This document shows positions 28,479 through 39,598 of a stretch of 64,000 nucleotides of DNA, in pieces (the first letter of the stretch is position 1; each line of letters begins with the position of its first letter). The stretch is taken from NCBI RefSeq assembly GCF_004786095.1, contig NZ_RHPJ01000003.1, positions 620,001 through 684,000 on the forward strand. The letters run 5' to 3'. This DNA is from Serinibacter arcticus. GTDB taxonomy: Bacteria > Actinomycetota > Actinomycetes > Actinomycetales > Beutenbergiaceae. The notes beneath the pieces were generated by a model. That model saw nothing but the letters and a program-made list of their open reading frames with translations. It was not told the origin of the DNA and searched no databases. Position numbers and translations under genes: made by a program.

Positions 28479-28919
28479 GTGACCTCCGCGACGCCCACGC
28501 CCGTACCCGCCGCCTCGGCGAGCGACCTCGATCGCTCGCGCCGCCCGATGTTCGCCGTGCTCGGACTGGCGGCGGTCGCCCTGCTCGTGGTGTCGGCGGT
28601 GCTCTCGATCCAGGCGGTCCCGGCGGCCCGCCTCTCGGAGGACGCCACGATCCCCGCGGCGTTCCTCGGTCTGGCGACGCAGCCGGTCGTCATCACCGTG
28701 GCCGTCGCCGGGTTCGCGGGGACGCGCCTGCCGCGCTGGTTCGTCCACGCAACGACCGTGGGCACGTCGATCGCCCTGGGCGTCGTCGCCGTCCTGCTCG
28801 TCCTCTCGTTCGCCGATGGCGGCACCTCCGTCGCGTGGGGCCTCCTCGCCACGGTCGCGGCGGCCGTCGCCGTCGTCGCCGCCGTGCGTCTCAGCCTGCT
28901 CGCGCACCGCGAGCGCTGA
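28479..28919 (+). CDS. Small four-helix membrane protein of unknown function
   Basis: 146 aa with four predicted membrane segments: FAVLGLAAVALLVVSAVLSI, IPAAFLGLATQPVVITVAVAG, WFVHATTVGTSIALGVVAVLLVLSF and WGLLATVAAAVAVVAAVRLSLL. A short Thr/Pro-rich cytoplasmic start precedes the first helix. I recognise no family. GTG 28479 lies 6 nt after CATGCT (28467-28472), a possible leaderless -10. A longer in-frame start at 28389 lies inside the repeat region and is less likely. It is convergent with the second siderophore operon (2-nt gap). Confidence 0.6.
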   Translation: MTSATPTPVPAASASDLDRSRRPMFAVLGLAAVALLVVSAVLSIQAVPAARLSEDATIPAAFLGLATQPVVITVAVAGFAGTRLPRWFVHATTVGTSIALGVVAVLLVLSFADGGTSVAWGLLATVAAAVAVVAAVRLSLLAHRER

Positions 28920-28921
28920 CC

Positions 28922-29740
28922 TCAGGCCGCGTCGCCCCGGTGTGCGACGTGGTGGCGTCCGAGCGGCAGCACCATCGGCTTCCCGGTGGTCGGGTCGGGG
29001 ATGACGACGTTCTCCAGGCCGAACACCCGCTCGACGAGGTCGCTCGTCAGCACCGTGCCGGGATCGCCGACGGCGAGCAGCTCGCCGCCGCGCAGCGCCA
29101 CCAGGTGGTCGGCGTAGCGAGCCGCGAGGTTGAGGTCGTGCAGCACGATGACGATCGTCGTGCCGTGCTCGCGGTTGAGGTCGGTCAGCAGGTCGAGCAC
29201 CTCGACCTGGTGCGTGACGTCGAGGAACGTCGTGGGCTCGTCCAGGAGCAGCAGATCGGTCTGCTGCGCCAGCGCCATCGCGATCCACACCCGCTGGCGC
29301 TGACCGCCCGAGAGCTCGTCGACCGAGCGGTCGGCCAGGTCGGCCGTGCCCGTGACGTCGAGCGCCGAGGCGACGGCGACGTCGTCGTCCGGGCTCCAGC
29401 GGCTCAGCACGCCGTGGTGCGGGTGCCGACCGCGACCGACGAGGTCGGCCACCGTGATGCCCTCGGGCGCGATCGGCTGCTGCGGCAGCAGCCCCAGCGT
29501 GCGCGCCACCTCCTTGGTGGGCAGCTTGTGGATCGCGTGTCCGTCCAGCAGCACGGCGCCGTGGCGGGGCGGCAGGAGGCGCGCCATCGCCTTCAGCACG
29601 GTCGACTTGCCGCACGCGTTCGGCCCCACGATGACCGTGATCTTCCCGGCGGGCACCTCGAGGTCGAGGGCCGCCACGACGTCCCGGTCGCCGTAGGCGA
29701 GACCGAGCGCGGCCGTGGTGAGGGTGTGGGCGGTCGTCAC
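28922..29740 (-). CDS. Iron-siderophore ABC transporter ATPase (FecE/FepC type)
   Basis: 272 aa ATP-binding subunit. Walker [10 protein letters not shown] (about 39-47), [12 protein letters not shown], signature [17 protein letters not shown], Walker [17 protein letters not shown] and H-loop [13 protein letters not shown] are textbook for the FepC/FecE/FhuC group. This differs from the YclP-like wording of the ATPase at 14108, so the two importers probably serve different siderophores. GTG 29740 overlaps the permease stop by 4 nt and has GGAGG upstream. It is the last gene of a four-gene operon. Confidence 0.92.
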   Translation of the reverse strand: MTTAHTLTTAALGLAYGDRDVVAALDLEVPAGKITVIVGPNACGKSTVLKAMARLLPPRHGAVLLDGHAIHKLPTKEVARTLGLLPQQPIAPEGITVADLVGRGRHPHHGVLSRWSPDDDVAVASALDVTGTADLADRSVDELSGGQRQRVWIAMALAQQTDLLLLDEPTTFLDVTHQVEVLDLLTDLNREHGTTIVIVLHDLNLAARYADHLVALRGGELLAVGDPGTVLTSDLVERVFGLENVVIPDPTTGKPMVLPLGRHHVAHRGDAA

Positions 29741-30825
29741 AGGGAGCCTCCGGCACGGTTGGTCCGCACGAGCAGATAGACGAGGTAGGGAGCGCCGAGC
29801 ACGCCGGTCACGACGCCGACAGGGAACCGGGTGCCGAACGCGAACTGGGCGAGGAAGTCGGCCACGAGCACGAGCAGCGCGCCGACCAGCCCACCGGCGA
29901 GCACCGGCGAGCCGACGGGACCGAGGATGCGGGCCGCGATCGGTCCGGCGAGGAAGGCGACGAACGAGATCGGGCCGGCGGCCGCCGTCGCGAAGGCCAG
30001 GAGGGCGACGGCGGCGATCACCAGCAGCAGCCGGGTGCGCCCGACCCGCACCCCCAGCGCGGAGGCCGTCTCCTCCCCGAGACGCATCGCCTCGAGGTCG
30101 CGTGCGCACCACAGCAGCAGGGGCAGCGCGACGACCGCGACCAGCGCGAGCGGGAGCAGCGAGCTCCACGAGCTCGAGTTGAGGTTGCCCGTCAGCCACC
30201 GGGTGGCGATCTGCAGGTCCCACTGCGCGGCGCGCGACAGGGCGTAGGCGACGACGCTGTTGAGCATCGCCGCGACCCCGATCCCGATGAGGATCAGTCG
30301 CGATCCGGCGACGCCGCCGCGGTTCGCGAGCGCGTAGATCGCCAGCGCCGTGACGAGCGCGGCCACCATCGCCATGATCGAGACGGTCGTGGGGCCGAGG
30401 CCCAGGATCACGATGCCGACGACGGCCGCGGCGCTGGCGCCCGAGCTGATCCCGATGACGTCGGGGCTCGCGAGGGGGTTGCGCAGGAGCGTCTGGAACG
30501 CGGTGCCCGCGGCGCCGAACGCAAGTCCGGTCAGGACCGCCGTCGAGGCGCGCGGGAGCCGCAGCACGCCGATGGTGAACGACGCGTCGGAGTCCATGCC
30601 GAGGACCACGCGAACCACCTCGGCCGGGCTGTAGACGGCCTCACCGACGGTCAGCGCGACGACGTAGGCGGCGGCGACGGCGACCAGGAGACCGGCGGTG
30701 ACGAGGCGGCGACGGCGGGTGCGGCGACCGCGGGCGGCGGCGACCGCGGCGACGGTGGCGCTGCCACGATCGCCGGGCCCGGGCCCGGATGCGGCCGCGG
30801 CCCGGGTGGTGGAGGTGGCGCTCAC
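29737..30825 (-). CDS. Iron-siderophore ABC transporter permease, FecCD family (FepG-like)
   Basis: 362 aa permease with about nine hydrophobic helices after an Arg-rich cytoplasmic start. Conserved elements: [43 protein letters not shown] (family entry motif and the NPLA-P-x-x-LG-x-x-x-GA stretch) and [18 protein letters not shown]-like segment near residue 285. GTG 30825 ([13 protein letters not shown]) overlaps the upstream permease stop by 4 nt. The first about 45 residues are low-complexity Ala/Gly/Pro/Arg. Confidence 0.9.
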   Translation of the reverse strand: MSATSTTRAAAASGPGPGDRGSATVAAVAAARGRRTRRRRLVTAGLLVAVAAAYVVALTVGEAVYSPAEVVRVVLGMDSDASFTIGVLRLPRASTAVLTGLAFGAAGTAFQTLLRNPLASPDVIGISSGASAAAVVGIVILGLGPTTVSIMAMVAALVTALAIYALANRGGVAGSRLILIGIGVAAMLNSVVAYALSRAAQWDLQIATRWLTGNLNSSSWSSLLPLALVAVVALPLLLWCARDLEAMRLGEETASALGVRVGRTRLLLVIAAVALLAFATAAAGPISFVAFLAGPIAARILGPVGSPVLAGGLVGALLVLVADFLAQFAFGTRFPVGVVTGVLGAPYLVYLLVRTNRAGGSL

Positions 30826-31877
30826 AGGTCCCTCACGCGCTGACGTCGGACGATCCAGATGAAGAAGGGGGCACCCAGGATGGCGGTCACGATGCCGACG
30901 TCGACCTGCTCCGGTCGCGCCACGATGCGCCCCAGGATGTCGGCGACGGTCAGCAGGAGCGCGCCGACGATCCCGCTGAACGGGACGAGCCAGCGGTGGT
31001 CGACGCCGACGAGCAGACGGCACGCGTGCGGGACGACGAGGCCGACGAACCCGATGGGTCCGCAGATCGCCGTCGCGGCGGCGCAGAGCACGACGCCGCC
31101 GGCCGCGGCGACCAGGCGCGAGCGCACGACGTTCTCGCCCAGGCCGGCGGCGAGCTCGTCGCCGAGCGCGAGCGAGTTCAGGCCGCGCGCCGAGAGCCAC
31201 ACGATCGCGAGCCCGGCGAGCAGGAACGGCACGATGAGGGTCAGCTTGGGGAACGTCGCCCCGCCGACCCCGCCGATCTGCCAGAACCGGAAGACGTCCA
31301 GCGCCGCGGCGCGCGGGAGCAGCACGGCGCTCACCAGCGAGGACAGCGCGACGCCGGTCGCGGCGCCGGCCAGCGCGAGCTTGAGGGGTGTCGCGCCACC
31401 CCGGCCCATCGACCCGACCGAGTACACGAACACCGCCGTGACGGCGGAACCGAGCATCGCCACCCAGATGTAGGCGAGCGTCGAGGTCATGCCGAAGAAC
31501 ACGATGCCGAGGACGACGGCGAGCGAGGCCCCGGAGTTGAGGCCGAGGATCTGCGGGTCGGCCAGAGGGTTGCGCGTGACGCCCTGCAGCGCGACGCCGG
31601 AGATGGCGAGCGCGGCGCCGGCGAGCATGGCCAGCAGCGTCCGCGGAACCCTGGCGGCCACGGCCGCCTGGGCGGTGGTGTCGGAGGCGCCCTGGAGTCC
31701 GGCGACGACGTCGTCCCACCCCACGCTGAGGGCACCGAACGTCACGGACGCCGCACCGGCCAGCACGAGCGCGACGACGCCCACCACCAGCCAGGTCAGC
31801 CGGACGCCCAGCGACCGGCGCACCCGCGAGGGGCGCGCCGGTCGGAGGGTCGGCAGGGCCGTGACGTCCTGGGTCAC
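30822..31877 (-). CDS. Iron-siderophore ABC transporter permease, FecCD family (FepD-like)
   Basis: 351 aa polytopic permease. RVPRTLLAMLAGAALAISGVALQGVTRNPLADPQILGLNSGAS near residue 78 and CGPIGFVGLVVPHACRLLVG near residue 260 are the canonical FecCD motifs; DILGRIVARPEQVDVGIVTAILGAPFFIWI ends the protein. GTG 31877 overlaps the lipoprotein gene's stop by 4 nt, showing strict coupling through the operon. Confidence 0.92.
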   Translation of the reverse strand: MTQDVTALPTLRPARPSRVRRSLGVRLTWLVVGVVALVLAGAASVTFGALSVGWDDVVAGLQGASDTTAQAAVAARVPRTLLAMLAGAALAISGVALQGVTRNPLADPQILGLNSGASLAVVLGIVFFGMTSTLAYIWVAMLGSAVTAVFVYSVGSMGRGGATPLKLALAGAATGVALSSLVSAVLLPRAAALDVFRFWQIGGVGGATFPKLTLIVPFLLAGLAIVWLSARGLNSLALGDELAAGLGENVVRSRLVAAAGGVVLCAAATAICGPIGFVGLVVPHACRLLVGVDHRWLVPFSGIVGALLLTVADILGRIVARPEQVDVGIVTAILGAPFFIWIVRRQRVRDL

Positions 31878-32944
31878 GCAGCCGCTCGGGCGGCCTCGGA
31901 CAGCATGTCGATGAACTGCGCGGTGAAGTCGGACGGGATCGACAGCGGCGAGGGGTTGGCCGCGGCGGCCAGCGGGGCGTCCGCGGGCAGGACCGCCACC
32001 GCACCGTTGGCGACGGCCGGGATGCGCGACCACAGCGCGTCGGCCTGGAGGTCGGCGACCGTGGAGTCGCCGCCGTAGCCGACGATGACGTCGACGTCGG
32101 AGAAGCGGTCGACCTCCTCGGAGCTGTAGGTCAGCCAGAACTCGTCGGAGCCCTGCGAGGACTCGTCCACGACGGGTGCCGCCGTGAAGCCCAGCTCGTC
32201 GAGGAACAGCGCGCGGGGGTCGTTGAGCGTGTAGAACCCGATGGTGCTGAGGTCGGTGGGGTCGGGCGAGCTGAAGATCGTGGTGAGGCCGTCGATCTCG
32301 GGGTGCTCGGTGGTGACGGCGGCGAGCTGGCCCTCGAGGTCGGTGACGAGCGCCTCCGCCTCGGCCTGCAGGCCGAGGGCCGTGCCGTTGACCAGCGTCA
32401 GCTCCTGCCACGTCGTGCCCCACGCCATCTCGGGCGGCGCGACGACGGGCGCGATCTGGCTGAGCAGGTCGTAGTCCTCCTGCTCCATGCCCGAGTACGC
32501 GGCGAGGATGACGTCGGGGTTCAGCTGCTCGATCGCGGCGAAGTCGTAGCCCGACGTCTCGTCGAACAGGACGGGCGTCTCGGCGCCGAGCTCGGCGAGG
32601 GAGTCCTCGACCCAGGGGAGGATGCCGTTGTCGTCGTCGTCGCCCCAGGTGACCTTGGGCATGCCGGCCGGCACGACGCCGAGCGCCAGCGCCGCCTCCT
32701 GGTTGGCCCAGTCGACCGTGACGACGGTCTCGGGCTTGGACTCGATGACGGTCTCACCGAACATGTGCTCGATCGTGAGGGGGAACTGGTCACCGGAGCC
32801 GGACTCGCTCGAGTCGCTCGAGGCGCTGTCGCTCGGGTCGCTGGAGGCGGCGTCGGCGTTCTCGTCGCTCCCGGTGGAGCAGGCGGCGAGGGTCAGACCG
32901 AGGGCGACGGCGGCCGTCGCGGCGAAGGGGCGCGAGAGGCGCAT
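31874..32944 (-). CDS. Siderophore-binding lipoprotein of the second ABC importer
   Basis: 356 aa. A signal peptide with lipobox LAAC (Cys about 22) is followed by a Ser/Asp/Glu-rich linker. The class III binding fold then shows VVTVDWANQEAALALGVVP, FAAIEQLNPDVILAAYSG, MAWGTTWQEL and VDVIVGYGG. This fits FepB/CdtB-like ferric-siderophore binding proteins. The mature linker and the pocket wording differ strongly from the lipoprotein at 16911. ATG 32944 has GGAG 6 nt upstream. An iron box lies about 30 nt upstream. No siderophore biosynthesis genes are in the window. Confidence 0.9.
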   Translation of the reverse strand: MRLSRPFAATAAVALGLTLAACSTGSDENADAASSDPSDSASSDSSESGSGDQFPLTIEHMFGETVIESKPETVVTVDWANQEAALALGVVPAGMPKVTWGDDDDNGILPWVEDSLAELGAETPVLFDETSGYDFAAIEQLNPDVILAAYSGMEQEDYDLLSQIAPVVAPPEMAWGTTWQELTLVNGTALGLQAEAEALVTDLEGQLAAVTTEHPEIDGLTTIFSSPDPTDLSTIGFYTLNDPRALFLDELGFTAAPVVDESSQGSDEFWLTYSSEEVDRFSDVDVIVGYGGDSTVADLQADALWSRIPAVANGAVAVLPADAPLAAAANPSPLSIPSDFTAQFIDMLSEAARAAA

Positions 32945-32974
32945 GGGGTCTCCATTCGAGGAAGCGGAACGAGG

Positions 32975-35213
<2,239 letters not shown>

Positions 35214-35217
<4 letters not shown>

Positions 35218-35921
35218 GTCCCGGCGGGCGGTCCGACGGCGTGCCCGCCCCGCAGCTCGCGCGCCGCGACCTGCTCGAGCTCGCCTCCGGCGCCCGCCCG
35301 TGGGCCTCGCCGCTCGGACGCGCCCCGGTGCGCACCGGTGGTCAGCGGCACTCGGCCGTGCTCCTGCTGTTCGGGCTGCTCGAGGAGTCCGACGTCGCCG
35401 ATCCCGGTCACGCCGACCTCGACCTGCTCCTGACCCGCCGAAGCGACGCGCTGCGGCACCACCCCGGTCAGATCGCCTTCCCGGGCGGCGGGATCGACCC
35501 GGGCGAGACGCCCGAGCGGGCCGCGGTCCGCGAGGCGGTCGAGGAGACCGGGGTCGACCCCTCGGGCATCGAGGTGCTCGGCTCCCTGGCCGACGTCCCC
35601 GTGGTCGTGAGCGGGAACGTCGTGACCCCCGTCCTGGGGTGGTGGGCCACGCGCTCGCCGCTCGTGCCCGACGGCGTCGAGACGGCCGAGGTGTTCCGCG
35701 CGCCCGTGCGCGATCTCGTCGACCCGGCGCTGCGCGTCACCGTCGCGTTCCACCGCGACCGCGAGGCGGGTGCGAGCAGCCGGAGCACGGTGCATCGCGG
35801 CCCGGGCTTCCAGGTCGGCGACCGGCTGGTGTGGGGCTTCACCGCGTTCGTGCTCGACGCCGTGCTCACGTCCCTGCGCTGGTCGGTGCCGTGGGACCGC
35901 ACGCGCGAGGTCGACCTGTGA
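35214..35921 (+). CDS. CoA pyrophosphatase-type NUDIX hydrolase
   Basis: 235 aa. The NUDIX box GGGIDPGETPERAAVREAVEETGV (GX5EX7REUXEEXGU) is intact. It is preceded by LLTRRSDALRHHPGQIAFPGG, the UPF0035 element that marks CoA/acyl-CoA diphosphatases. The predicted reaction splits CoA to 3'-phospho-AMP and phosphopantetheine. The GTG overlaps the TRIC gene stop by 4 nt, and the next gene overlaps its stop in the same way. Confidence 0.9.
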
Positions 35922-36823
35922 GACCGGAGGCGGACGTCGCGATCGACGTCGACCTGGTGCGCGCGCTGCTGCGCGAGCAGCACCCCGACCTCGCTGACCT
36001 GCCGCTCACCGTCGCGGCCGACGGCTGGGACAACGTGACCCTGCGCCTCGGCGACGAGCTCGCGGTGCGGCTGCCGCGCCGCGCCGTCGCCGTCGCCCTG
36101 CTGCGGAACGAGCAGCGCTGGCTGCCGGAGCTCGCGCCCGTGCTCCCGGTCGCGGTGCCCGAGCCCGTGCGGATCGGCGTGCCGAGCGCGGCGTTCGACC
36201 GTCCGTGGACCGTCACGCGATGGATCGACGGCGAGCGGTCCGCCGCCCGACCGCGCGCCTCGCGCACGGCGTGGGCGCGCGAGCTCGCGCGCGTGCTGGC
36301 GGCGCTGCACGCACCGGCACCCGCCGACGCGCCGCACAACCCGGTGCGCGCCGTACCGCTGCGCGATCGGGACGCCTCGGTCAGGTCCCGGCTGACCGAC
36401 GAGCACGACCTGGCGTGGGCCCGGCCGCTGTGGCGCGCGGGGTGCGACGCCCCGGGGTGGGCGGGGCCACCGTCGTGGGTGCACGGCGACCCGCACCCCG
36501 GCAACGTGCTCGTACTCGTGCTCTCCGGACCCGACGCCCTCGCCGCCCTGATCGACTTCGGCGACGTGAGCGGCGGCGACCCGGCGTGCGACCTCGCGGC
36601 GGCGTGGCTGCACTTCGACGACGTCGGGCGGTCGGCCTTCCGGGCCGCCTACGACACGCTCCGGCCGCAGCCCGACCCCGGTCGCTGGGAGCGCGCCGCC
36701 GCCTGGGCGCTGGCGATGGCCAGCGCCGTCACGGTCCTCGCCGCCGACGACGAGACGAACGCCGCCTGGGCCCACGGCGCCCTCGCCGAGCTCCGCGCGG
36801 GGGCCGCGGAGCCGCTCGGGTGA
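35918..36823 (+). CDS. Aminoglycoside-phosphotransferase-fold kinase (APH family)
   Basis: 301 aa APH/choline-kinase-like protein. ELAVRLPRRAVAVALLRNEQRWLPELA is the nucleotide-lobe region, WVHGDPHPGNVLV carries the catalytic Asp (Brenner motif, about 190) and ALIDFGDVSGGDPACDLAAAW the metal-binding DFGD. Chromosomal APH-fold proteins of this kind usually phosphorylate small metabolites, and I see no reason to call it a resistance gene. The GTG overlaps the NUDIX stop. It closes the guaB1-initiated overlapping run; an 18-nt gap with its own -10 precedes the next gene. Confidence 0.85.
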   Translation: MRPEADVAIDVDLVRALLREQHPDLADLPLTVAADGWDNVTLRLGDELAVRLPRRAVAVALLRNEQRWLPELAPVLPVAVPEPVRIGVPSAAFDRPWTVTRWIDGERSAARPRASRTAWARELARVLAALHAPAPADAPHNPVRAVPLRDRDASVRSRLTDEHDLAWARPLWRAGCDAPGWAGPPSWVHGDPHPGNVLVLVLSGPDALAALIDFGDVSGGDPACDLAAAWLHFDDVGRSAFRAAYDTLRPQPDPGRWERAAAWALAMASAVTVLAADDETNAAWAHGALAELRAGAAEPLG

Positions 36824-36841
36824 GCACCTAGGGTGAGGGTC

Positions 36842-37828
36842 ATGCGCGTGCTGATCACCGGGTCCAACGGCTTCGTCGGGATCCGGACGGTGCGCGCGGC
36901 GCAGCAGCGCGGCTGGCAGGTCGTCGGCCTCGGGCGCGCGGCCGCGCCCTCGTGCGACGTCGACCACTACGTGCGCCACGACCTCACCCACCCGCTCCCG
37001 CCCGACGCCGTCCCCGGCGAGGTCGACGCCGTCGTCCACGCCGCGGCCCTGGCCTCGCCGTTCGCGCCGCCGCGCGACTTCGTCCGGGCGAACGTGCACG
37101 GCACGCGCCACGTGACGGCATGGGCGAGCGCGCGAGGTCGCGTCCCGCTCGTGCACGTGTCCAGCTCCTCGGTGCTCTACCGCGACGCCGACCAGCTGGA
37201 CCTCACCGAGCACTCCCCCGTGACGCCCGACGCCGAGCAGCTGAACGCCTACGCGCGAAGCAAGGCCGTGGCCGAGCGCGTCGTCGCCGACTACGCCGGG
37301 CCGTGGTCCGTCCTGCGCCCCCGAGCCGTGATCGGCGAGGGCGACACCGTGCTGCTCCCGCGCATCCTGCGGCTGGCCGACCGCGGCCTCCTGCCGGTGC
37401 TCGAACCGCGCGGCGGGCCGCGGGTCCGCGTCGACCTGACCGACGTCGGCACGGTCGCGGAGTACCTGGTCCGCGCGGTCGACCGCGGCGTCACCGGCAC
37501 GTACAACATCACCAACGCCGAACCCGTCGAGCTCTACCCGTTCGCGCTCGACCTGCTGGCGCGCATCGGCCTGCGCCCGCGGCTGCGCCGCATCCCGCCG
37601 ACGCTCGTGCGCGCGCTGGCCGGGTGCGGCGAGCACGTCTCGGCGCACCTGCTCGGGCACCGCGAGCCCCCGCTGACCCGCTTCGGCGTCTCCGTGCTCT
37701 CGCGGTCGAAGACGTTCGACGTGACGAGGGCGCTGCGCGACCTGGGCGAACCCGCGGTACCGCTGGCCACGAGCGTCGACCGGCTCGTCGCGGACTGGAC
37801 GAGGCAGCGGGCGCTCGCCCGTGGCTGA
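36842..37828 (+). CDS. NAD-dependent epimerase/dehydratase (extended SDR)
   Basis: 328 aa. ITGSNGFVG is the GxxGxxG NAD motif (residues 5-12). VVHAAALASPF, SSSSVLY and NAYARSKAVAERV follow, the last with intact YxxxK. VLRPRAVIGEGDT and the C-terminal substrate region complete an extended SDR such as an NDP-sugar epimerase, 3-beta-HSD or OleD-like reductase. A sugar or a lipid substrate cannot be told apart from sequence. ATG 36842 lies 7 nt after TAGGGT (36829-36834), which suggests a new promoter here; GAGGGT could also act as an RBS. It starts a coupled four-gene group of glycosyltransferases. Confidence 0.85.
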   Translation: MRVLITGSNGFVGIRTVRAAQQRGWQVVGLGRAAAPSCDVDHYVRHDLTHPLPPDAVPGEVDAVVHAAALASPFAPPRDFVRANVHGTRHVTAWASARGRVPLVHVSSSSVLYRDADQLDLTEHSPVTPDAEQLNAYARSKAVAERVVADYAGPWSVLRPRAVIGEGDTVLLPRILRLADRGLLPVLEPRGGPRVRVDLTDVGTVAEYLVRAVDRGVTGTYNITNAEPVELYPFALDLLARIGLRPRLRRIPPTLVRALAGCGEHVSAHLLGHREPPLTRFGVSVLSRSKTFDVTRALRDLGEPAVPLATSVDRLVADWTRQRALARG

Positions 37829-38978
37829 GGCGCGCACCGCCGTCGCGGCCGCCGGGATCCTCGCCCTCGCGGGACTCGCCGTGACGCGGACGGTCCTCGC
37901 GCGGCGCGTGATCCGCCGCCCCCGCCCGGCCGCACCCACCGCGACCCTCGCGGACGTCACCGTCCTGGTCGCCGTCCGCTCGGGCGACCCCCTCCTGCCC
38001 GAGCGCCTGGCCGAGCAGGCCGACGCCCTCGCCCCGGCGCAGGTGCGGCTCCTGGTCGACGACGACGACCGCGCCGGCCGGTCGGCCGCCCTCGCCGCGG
38101 CGCGAGGTCGCGACCACGTGACCGTCCTCGACCACCCGCCGCCCCCGCCCGGCACGAACCCCAAGCTGCACAAGCTCGCGCTCGCCGAACCCGACTGCCG
38201 CGACGTCGTCGTGGTCCTCGACGACGACACGGTGCTGCCCGACGGCGGCCTGGCGCGCCTGGTCGGCGGGCTCGGGAGCGCCGACCTCGTCACCGGCATC
38301 CCGGTCTACCTCGACCGCGGCACGCTGCCCTCCCGCATGGTCGCCGCGTTCGTCAACTCCTCGGCGCTGCCGTCCTACCTCGCGCTCGCCGCCGTCGCCG
38401 CGCCGGTCAGCATCAACGGGATGGTGCTCGCGACGCGACGTCGCGACCTGGCGGCGATCGGCGGCCTCGGGACCCTGCTGGACGCGACGTGCGACGACTA
38501 CGCGCTCGCCCTGGCCTACCGTCGTCACGGCCTGCGGATCGCCCAGCTCGCGCAGCCCGTGCTGCTGGCCACGACGGTCGAGGGGACGCGCGGCTACGCA
38601 CGACTGCTGCACCGCTGGATGCTGTTCGCGCAGCAGGTGGTGCAGCGCGACCTCACGCCCGGTCTGGTCGGCCTCGTCGTCGTGCCCGCGGTGCTGCCGC
38701 TCGTCGTCGTCGCCGCCGCGGTGGCCTCGGGCCCGGTCGCGACCGGCGCCGCGGTCGCCGTCCTGGTCGGGCAGTCCGTCGCCACGCGCGGTCTCCGCCG
38801 GGACCTCGGGGTCGGACCCGACGGCACGCGCGGCCTCGGGCTCGAGGTCCTCGCGCTCCTGCTCGCACCGCTGCACGCCACCGCGGCGTTCGTCGGACCG
38901 CGGCACGTGCGCTGGCGCGGGCGACGCGTGCGCGTCGGCGTCGGGAGCGCTGCCGACGGCGGGGGCCACCGCCCGTGA
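37821..38978 (+). CDS. Membrane glycosyltransferase, GT2/GT21 (ceramide-glucosyltransferase-like)
   Basis: 385 aa. An N-terminal membrane helix (AAAGILALAGLAVTRTVLA) is followed by a GT-A domain and two C-terminal helices (GLVGLVVVPAVLPLVVVAAAVAS and following). NPKLHKLA, VVVLDDDTVL, SINGMVLATRRRDL, TCDDYALALAYRRHGLR and RLLHRWMLF resemble the D1-D2-D3-(Q/R)xxRW layout of GT21 ceramide or hopanoid glucosyltransferases, with the last motif shifted by one residue. A lipid acceptor is therefore likely. The GTG overlaps the epimerase stop by 8 nt. The donor sugar is unknown. Confidence 0.75.
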   Translation: MAEARTAVAAAGILALAGLAVTRTVLARRVIRRPRPAAPTATLADVTVLVAVRSGDPLLPERLAEQADALAPAQVRLLVDDDDRAGRSAALAAARGRDHVTVLDHPPPPPGTNPKLHKLALAEPDCRDVVVVLDDDTVLPDGGLARLVGGLGSADLVTGIPVYLDRGTLPSRMVAAFVNSSALPSYLALAAVAAPVSINGMVLATRRRDLAAIGGLGTLLDATCDDYALALAYRRHGLRIAQLAQPVLLATTVEGTRGYARLLHRWMLFAQQVVQRDLTPGLVGLVVVPAVLPLVVVAAAVASGPVATGAAVAVLVGQSVATRGLRRDLGVGPDGTRGLGLEVLALLLAPLHATAAFVGPRHVRWRGRRVRVGVGSAADGGGHRP

Positions 38979-39598
38979 GATGGCTCGACGCCCACGCCGG
39001 CTCGCCGTCGCTCGCCACCCCCGCCCGCGCGCGCGTCGCGTGGCTGACCGGGCAGAGCTCGTGGCGCCACCAGCGCCTGTCCGCCGCGCAGGAGCGTGTG
39101 CTCGACGCGCTGGCCGAGCACGGCTGGGAGCCGCTGCGCGCCGGGTTCCCGTGGACGCGGCTCGCGGCGAGCGCGCCCCCGCGCACCGAACCGCTCGGCA
39201 CCGCCTCGGTGCGCAACACGGTGCAGGGACTCGCCGCGTACCCCGGAAGCCGGTTCGCCGCCGGTGTCGCCCACCACCTCCAGCCGCTGCTGACGTCCAC
39301 GCAGGACCGCCTGCTCCTGCTGTGCGCCAGTGCGGGTGCCCGCATGATCACGGGCGCGGCCGGCGCGGTCGACGTGCCCCGGGGGCTGGTGGTCGACGTC
39401 GTGGGGATCGGTCCGGTCGGCGCGCTGCCGCGCGCGGGCGGGCCGTGGCGCGTGCACGCGGTCCGGGGCCGCGGCGACTGGCTGAGCGTCGTCGGCCACG
39501 CCCGCCGGTTCGACGCGGTGGTGCCCGGCGGGCACCTGAGCGCCGCGACGTCGCGCGCGACGATCGACGCCGTGCTGCGGCTCGCGGGGCCCGCGTGA
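38975..39598 (+). CDS. Alpha/beta-hydrolase-like protein of unknown function
   Basis: 207 aa, no signal peptide. The core LLLLCASAGARM near residue 117 looks like a nucleophile elbow (A-S-A-G). GRGDWLSVVGHARRFDAVVPGGHL could supply the Asp and His of a hydrolase triad. The match to alpha/beta hydrolases is distant, and the GxSxG is degenerate. It lies strictly between two glycosyltransferase genes with 4-nt overlaps on both sides (GTGA), which ties it to the same pathway. It could hydrolyse or transfer an acyl group. Confidence 0.5.
   Translation: MRWLDAHAGSPSLATPARARVAWLTGQSSWRHQRLSAAQERVLDALAEHGWEPLRAGFPWTRLAASAPPRTEPLGTASVRNTVQGLAAYPGSRFAAGVAHHLQPLLTSTQDRLLLLCASAGARMITGAAGAVDVPRGLVVDVVGIGPVGALPRAGGPWRVHAVRGRGDWLSVVGHARRFDAVVPGGHLSAATSRATIDAVLRLAGPA

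Noticed and set aside
35918-36823. Antibiotic resistance (aminoglycoside phosphotransferase)
   Set aside because: It has the APH fold motifs but sits in a coupled housekeeping-like operon and shows no specific resemblance to resistance enzymes.
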